Source: Pseudoalteromonas xiamenensis
GTDB taxonomy: Bacteria > Pseudomonadota > Gammaproteobacteria > Enterobacterales > Alteromonadaceae
Length of the DNA: 64,000 bases
Reading direction: 5' to 3'
NCBI RefSeq assembly: GCF_030994125.1
Contig: NZ_CP099918.1
Span: 744,001-808,000 of the forward strand
Shown: positions 62,226-64,000 of the stretch, in pieces
Layout of the letters: each line of letters begins with the position of its first letter
Numbering within the stretch: position 1 is the stretch's first letter
The notes under the pieces: generated by a model
Seen by the model: only the letters and a program-made list of their open reading frames with translations
Databases searched by the model: none
Told to the model about the DNA's origin: nothing
Made by a program: the position numbers and the translations under genes

Positions 62226-62447
62226 ATGAAGTCTCGAATTGTGTTTATCGCAAGCTGTCTGCTTTTAGTACTATCCACTTTGGCATTTTTAACGGATGAA
62301 TACAATTTGTGGGATCAAAATTTAGCTTGTGACGCAAAATGTGGTGCGCTTGGTTGCAAAGGCGGCAAGCTAATGCGTAGCGAAGAAAATCTCACGGTTG
62401 CTTGTAAATGCAATAGTGAACACGACTATTTATTATTGATAAATTAA
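62226..62447 (+). CDS. Small cysteine-rich exported or membrane protein
   Basis: A 73-residue protein starting with a hydrophobic segment 'RIVFIASCLLLVLSTLAFLT' (signal anchor), followed by a short Cys-rich part 'CDAKCGALGCKGGKLMRSEENLTVACKCNSEHD' with five cysteines. No family is recognised. GGGAGG lies eight bases before the ATG at 62226; the frame is open 36 bases upstream. It stands alone between ybaK and dnaJ, running opposite to both. Confidence 0.6.
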   Translation: MKSRIVFIASCLLLVLSTLAFLTDEYNLWDQNLACDAKCGALGCKGGKLMRSEENLTVACKCNSEHDYLLLIN

Positions 62448-62469
62448 AACGGCGCAGAATGCGCCGTTT
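62447..62469. terminator. Stem-loop between small Cys-rich gene and dnaJ
   Basis: AAACGGCGC (62447-62455) pairs with GCGCCGTTT (62461-62469), 5-base loop. It overlaps the stop codon of the small gene and lies 28 bases beyond the dnaJ stop, with a T-rich flank on the minus strand, so it probably ends dnaJ transcription. Confidence 0.75.
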
Positions 62470-62496
62470 GTGTGTTGACCGTTTTCGTTTGTTGAT

Positions 62497-63624
62497 TTAT
62501 TTGGTTAAATCATCAAAAAACTTTTTAACACCATCAAAGAAACCCTGTGCTTTCGGGCTATTTTTGCTGTTGTCACCACCCATACTTTCTTCAAAGTCAC
62601 GTAGCAATTCTTTCTGACGTTCATTCAAATTAACAGGTGTTTCGATTACAACTTTACAGATCAAGTCACCAACCATGCCACTACGAACCGATTTAACGCC
62701 TTTTCCGCGCATACGGAACATTTTACCCGTTTGGCTTTCCGCTGGTATTTTTAACTTTGCTCTGCCATCTAGCGTAGGGACTTCAATTTCACCACCTAAA
62801 GCGGCTGTAGAGAAACTGATAGGTACTTCGCAATACAGATTGTTGCCGTCACGCACAAATATAGGGTGTTCGCGTACTGTAACTTGCACATACAAGTCAC
62901 CCGCTGGAGCGCCACTGACACCCGCTTCACCTTCACCTGATAAACGGATACGATCGCCTGTATCAACACCGGCTGGAATTTTTACAGATAACGTTTTCGT
63001 TTTCTCTACGCGACCTTGACCATGGCATTTATCGCATGGATCAGAAATTATCTGACCTGTACCCGAACACGTAGGACACGTTTGCTGTACAGCAAAGAAA
63101 CCCTGACGCATTTGTACTTGTCCAGCACCATGACACGTCGTACACGTTTTTGGCTTAGTACCAGGTTTTGCACCGCTGCCATCACAAGGTTTACATGACA
63201 CCCAAGTTGGAACTTTAATTTCTACGTCTTTACCGCGTACGGCTTCTTCTAGACTTAAATCCAGGTTGTAACGGAGATCTGCACCACGTTGCTGGCGCGA
63301 TTGGCGGCGACCGCCTCCAAAAATATCACCGAATACGTCCCCAAAGATGTCTCCAAAGTCAGCGTGTCCACCGCCAAAGCCACCTTGACCACCACCTTGT
63401 TCAAACGCAGCATGGCCGTATTGATCATACATCTGGCGTTTTTTATCGTCAGTCAGGACTTCGTAAGCTTCTTTCACTTCTTTGAATTTCGCTTCGAGCT
63501 CGGTATCACCCGCAGTTCTGTCTGGGTGGTACTTCATCGCAAGTCGTTTATACGCTTTTTTGATATCGCGTTCACTTGCGTCTTTGCTTACGCCCAATAC
63601 TTCGTAATAATCACGTTTTGACAT
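62497..63624 (-). CDS. dnaJ: Chaperone protein DnaJ
   Basis: A 375-residue Hsp40 co-chaperone that delivers substrates to DnaK and stimulates its ATPase. The J domain holds the His-Pro-Asp motif in '[13 protein letters not shown]', followed by a Gly-rich linker. Four zinc repeats CxxCxGxG are seen in 'CKPCDGSG', 'CTTCHGAG', 'CPTCSGTG' and 'CDKCHGQG'. The C-terminal substrate-binding domains follow. The ATG at 63624 ([11 protein letters not shown]) is the family start; the frame is open 54 bases upstream. It lies 122 bases after dnaK, with a hairpin between them. Confidence 0.97.
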   Translation of the reverse strand: MSKRDYYEVLGVSKDASERDIKKAYKRLAMKYHPDRTAGDTELEAKFKEVKEAYEVLTDDKKRQMYDQYGHAAFEQGGGQGGFGGGHADFGDIFGDVFGDIFGGGRRQSRQQRGADLRYNLDLSLEEAVRGKDVEIKVPTWVSCKPCDGSGAKPGTKPKTCTTCHGAGQVQMRQGFFAVQQTCPTCSGTGQIISDPCDKCHGQGRVEKTKTLSVKIPAGVDTGDRIRLSGEGEAGVSGAPAGDLYVQVTVREHPIFVRDGNNLYCEVPISFSTAALGGEIEVPTLDGRAKLKIPAESQTGKMFRMRGKGVKSVRSGMVGDLICKVVIETPVNLNERQKELLRDFEESMGGDNSKNSPKAQGFFDGVKKFFDDLTK

Positions 63625-63700
63625 TGCTATCACACAACTTATTAATTCTGTTGCACAGTACGGCTGCACAACGCCCAAAGGGCAAATTCTACATAGACTA

Positions 63701-63734
63701 AGGGCGCGAAAAGAAAAACATCCTTGCGCGCCCT
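63701..63734 (-). repeat. Hairpin in the dnaK-dnaJ intergenic region
   Basis: AGGGCGCG (63701-63708) and CGCGCCCT (63727-63734) form a perfect 8-bp GC-rich stem with an 18-base loop, just after the dnaK stop. No U tract adjoins it, so it may be a partial terminator or an RNA stabiliser that lowers dnaJ relative to dnaK. Confidence 0.55.
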
Positions 63735-63746
63735 ACTCAACAACGA

Positions 63747-64000
63747 TTACTTGTCGTCTTTCACTTCTTCAAATTCAGCATCAACTACATCGTCGTCTTG
63801 CTTACTTGATTTCGCTTGCTCAGCACCACCCGCTTGTTGTGCTTGGGCTTTAGCTTGTGCAATTTCCATAAGCTTTTGAGACTTCTCTGCAAGCGCTTGC
63901 GTTTTGCTATCGATGTCTTCTTTAGTGCCAGACTTAATCGCGCCTTCTAAATCAGTAAGCGCCGCTTCGATTGCCGTTTTATCTTCAGCAGGTAACGCAT
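63747..64000 (-). CDS. dnaK: Chaperone protein DnaK, C-terminal part
   Basis: The last 84 or so codons of the Hsp70 chaperone DnaK; the rest lies beyond the window edge. The visible part includes the helical lid '[23 protein letters not shown]' and the acidic tail ending '[13 protein letters not shown]', the typical DnaK C terminus. It precedes dnaJ in the same direction with a 122-base gap, the usual dnaKJ order. Confidence 0.95.
   Translation of the reverse strand, partial: ALPAEDKTAIEAALTDLEGAIKSGTKEDIDSKTQALAEKSQKLMEIAQAKAQAQQAGGAEQAKSSKQDDDVVDAEFEEVKDDK

Overview
The window looks like chromosomal DNA of a marine gammaproteobacterium, most likely in the order Alteromonadales (Pseudoalteromonadaceae or Alteromonadaceae-like). 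This is inferred from the AT-rich base composition, gene content (ilvIH, argD/astC-astA-DUF1338, RND pumps, PPK2, a DUF3081-like protein, many c-di-GMP and HDOD proteins) and gene order. No rRNA, tRNA, insertion sequence, prophage or CRISPR array was seen. It reads as ordinary core chromosome with several compact metabolic and stress operons. Layout: (1) 0-5.7 kb: an HDOD-like protein, an NAD-type isocitrate dehydrogenase, the ilvIH acetolactate synthase operon behind a Val/Leu-rich attenuator leader peptide, and HU. (2) 5.8-14.4 kb, minus strand: a tightly coupled operon headed by an ECF sigma factor and its zinc anti-sigma factor ChrR, followed by DUF523/DUF1722, photolyase, a SnoaL-like protein, an SDR, a flavin amine-oxidase-like protein, DUF1365, cyclopropane fatty acid synthase (frameshifted) and DUF2878. 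This matches the singlet-oxygen/photo-oxidative stress regulons known in other proteobacteria. (3) 14.3-20.4 kb: LON-domain protein, Atl alkyltransferase-like protein, a LysR regulator divergent from an RND efflux pair. (4) 20.4-24.8 kb: RluF-type pseudouridine synthase, a small secreted protein, DUF418 and an EAL-HDOD protein. (5) 25-37 kb, minus strand: a complete glycogen operon (CBM48 protein, malQ, glgB, glgX, glgP, glgC, glgA) ending in a terminator; glgB carries a -1 frame break at an A_AAA_AAG heptamer. (6) 37-47 kb: GGDEF-EAL protein, Lrp regulator divergent from an arginine-catabolic set, PPK2-DUF2252, RNase Z. (7) 47-64 kb: small unknown proteins, mini phosphate-binding protein plus porin, chemoreceptor, RhlE helicase, a plant-type DapA, cytochrome b562, a solitary periplasmic binding protein, a secreted subtilase with PKD and chitin-binding modules, EamA transporter, FadE, YbaK, DnaJ and the 3' end of dnaK. 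The most interesting signals are the ilvIH attenuator, the photo-oxidative stress operon with a fitting ECF promoter, the two single-base homopolymer frame breaks (cfa and glgB), the plant-like DapA, a hairpin abutting the rhlE start and a FadR-like operator before fadE. I did not find a clearly new defence or mobile system.
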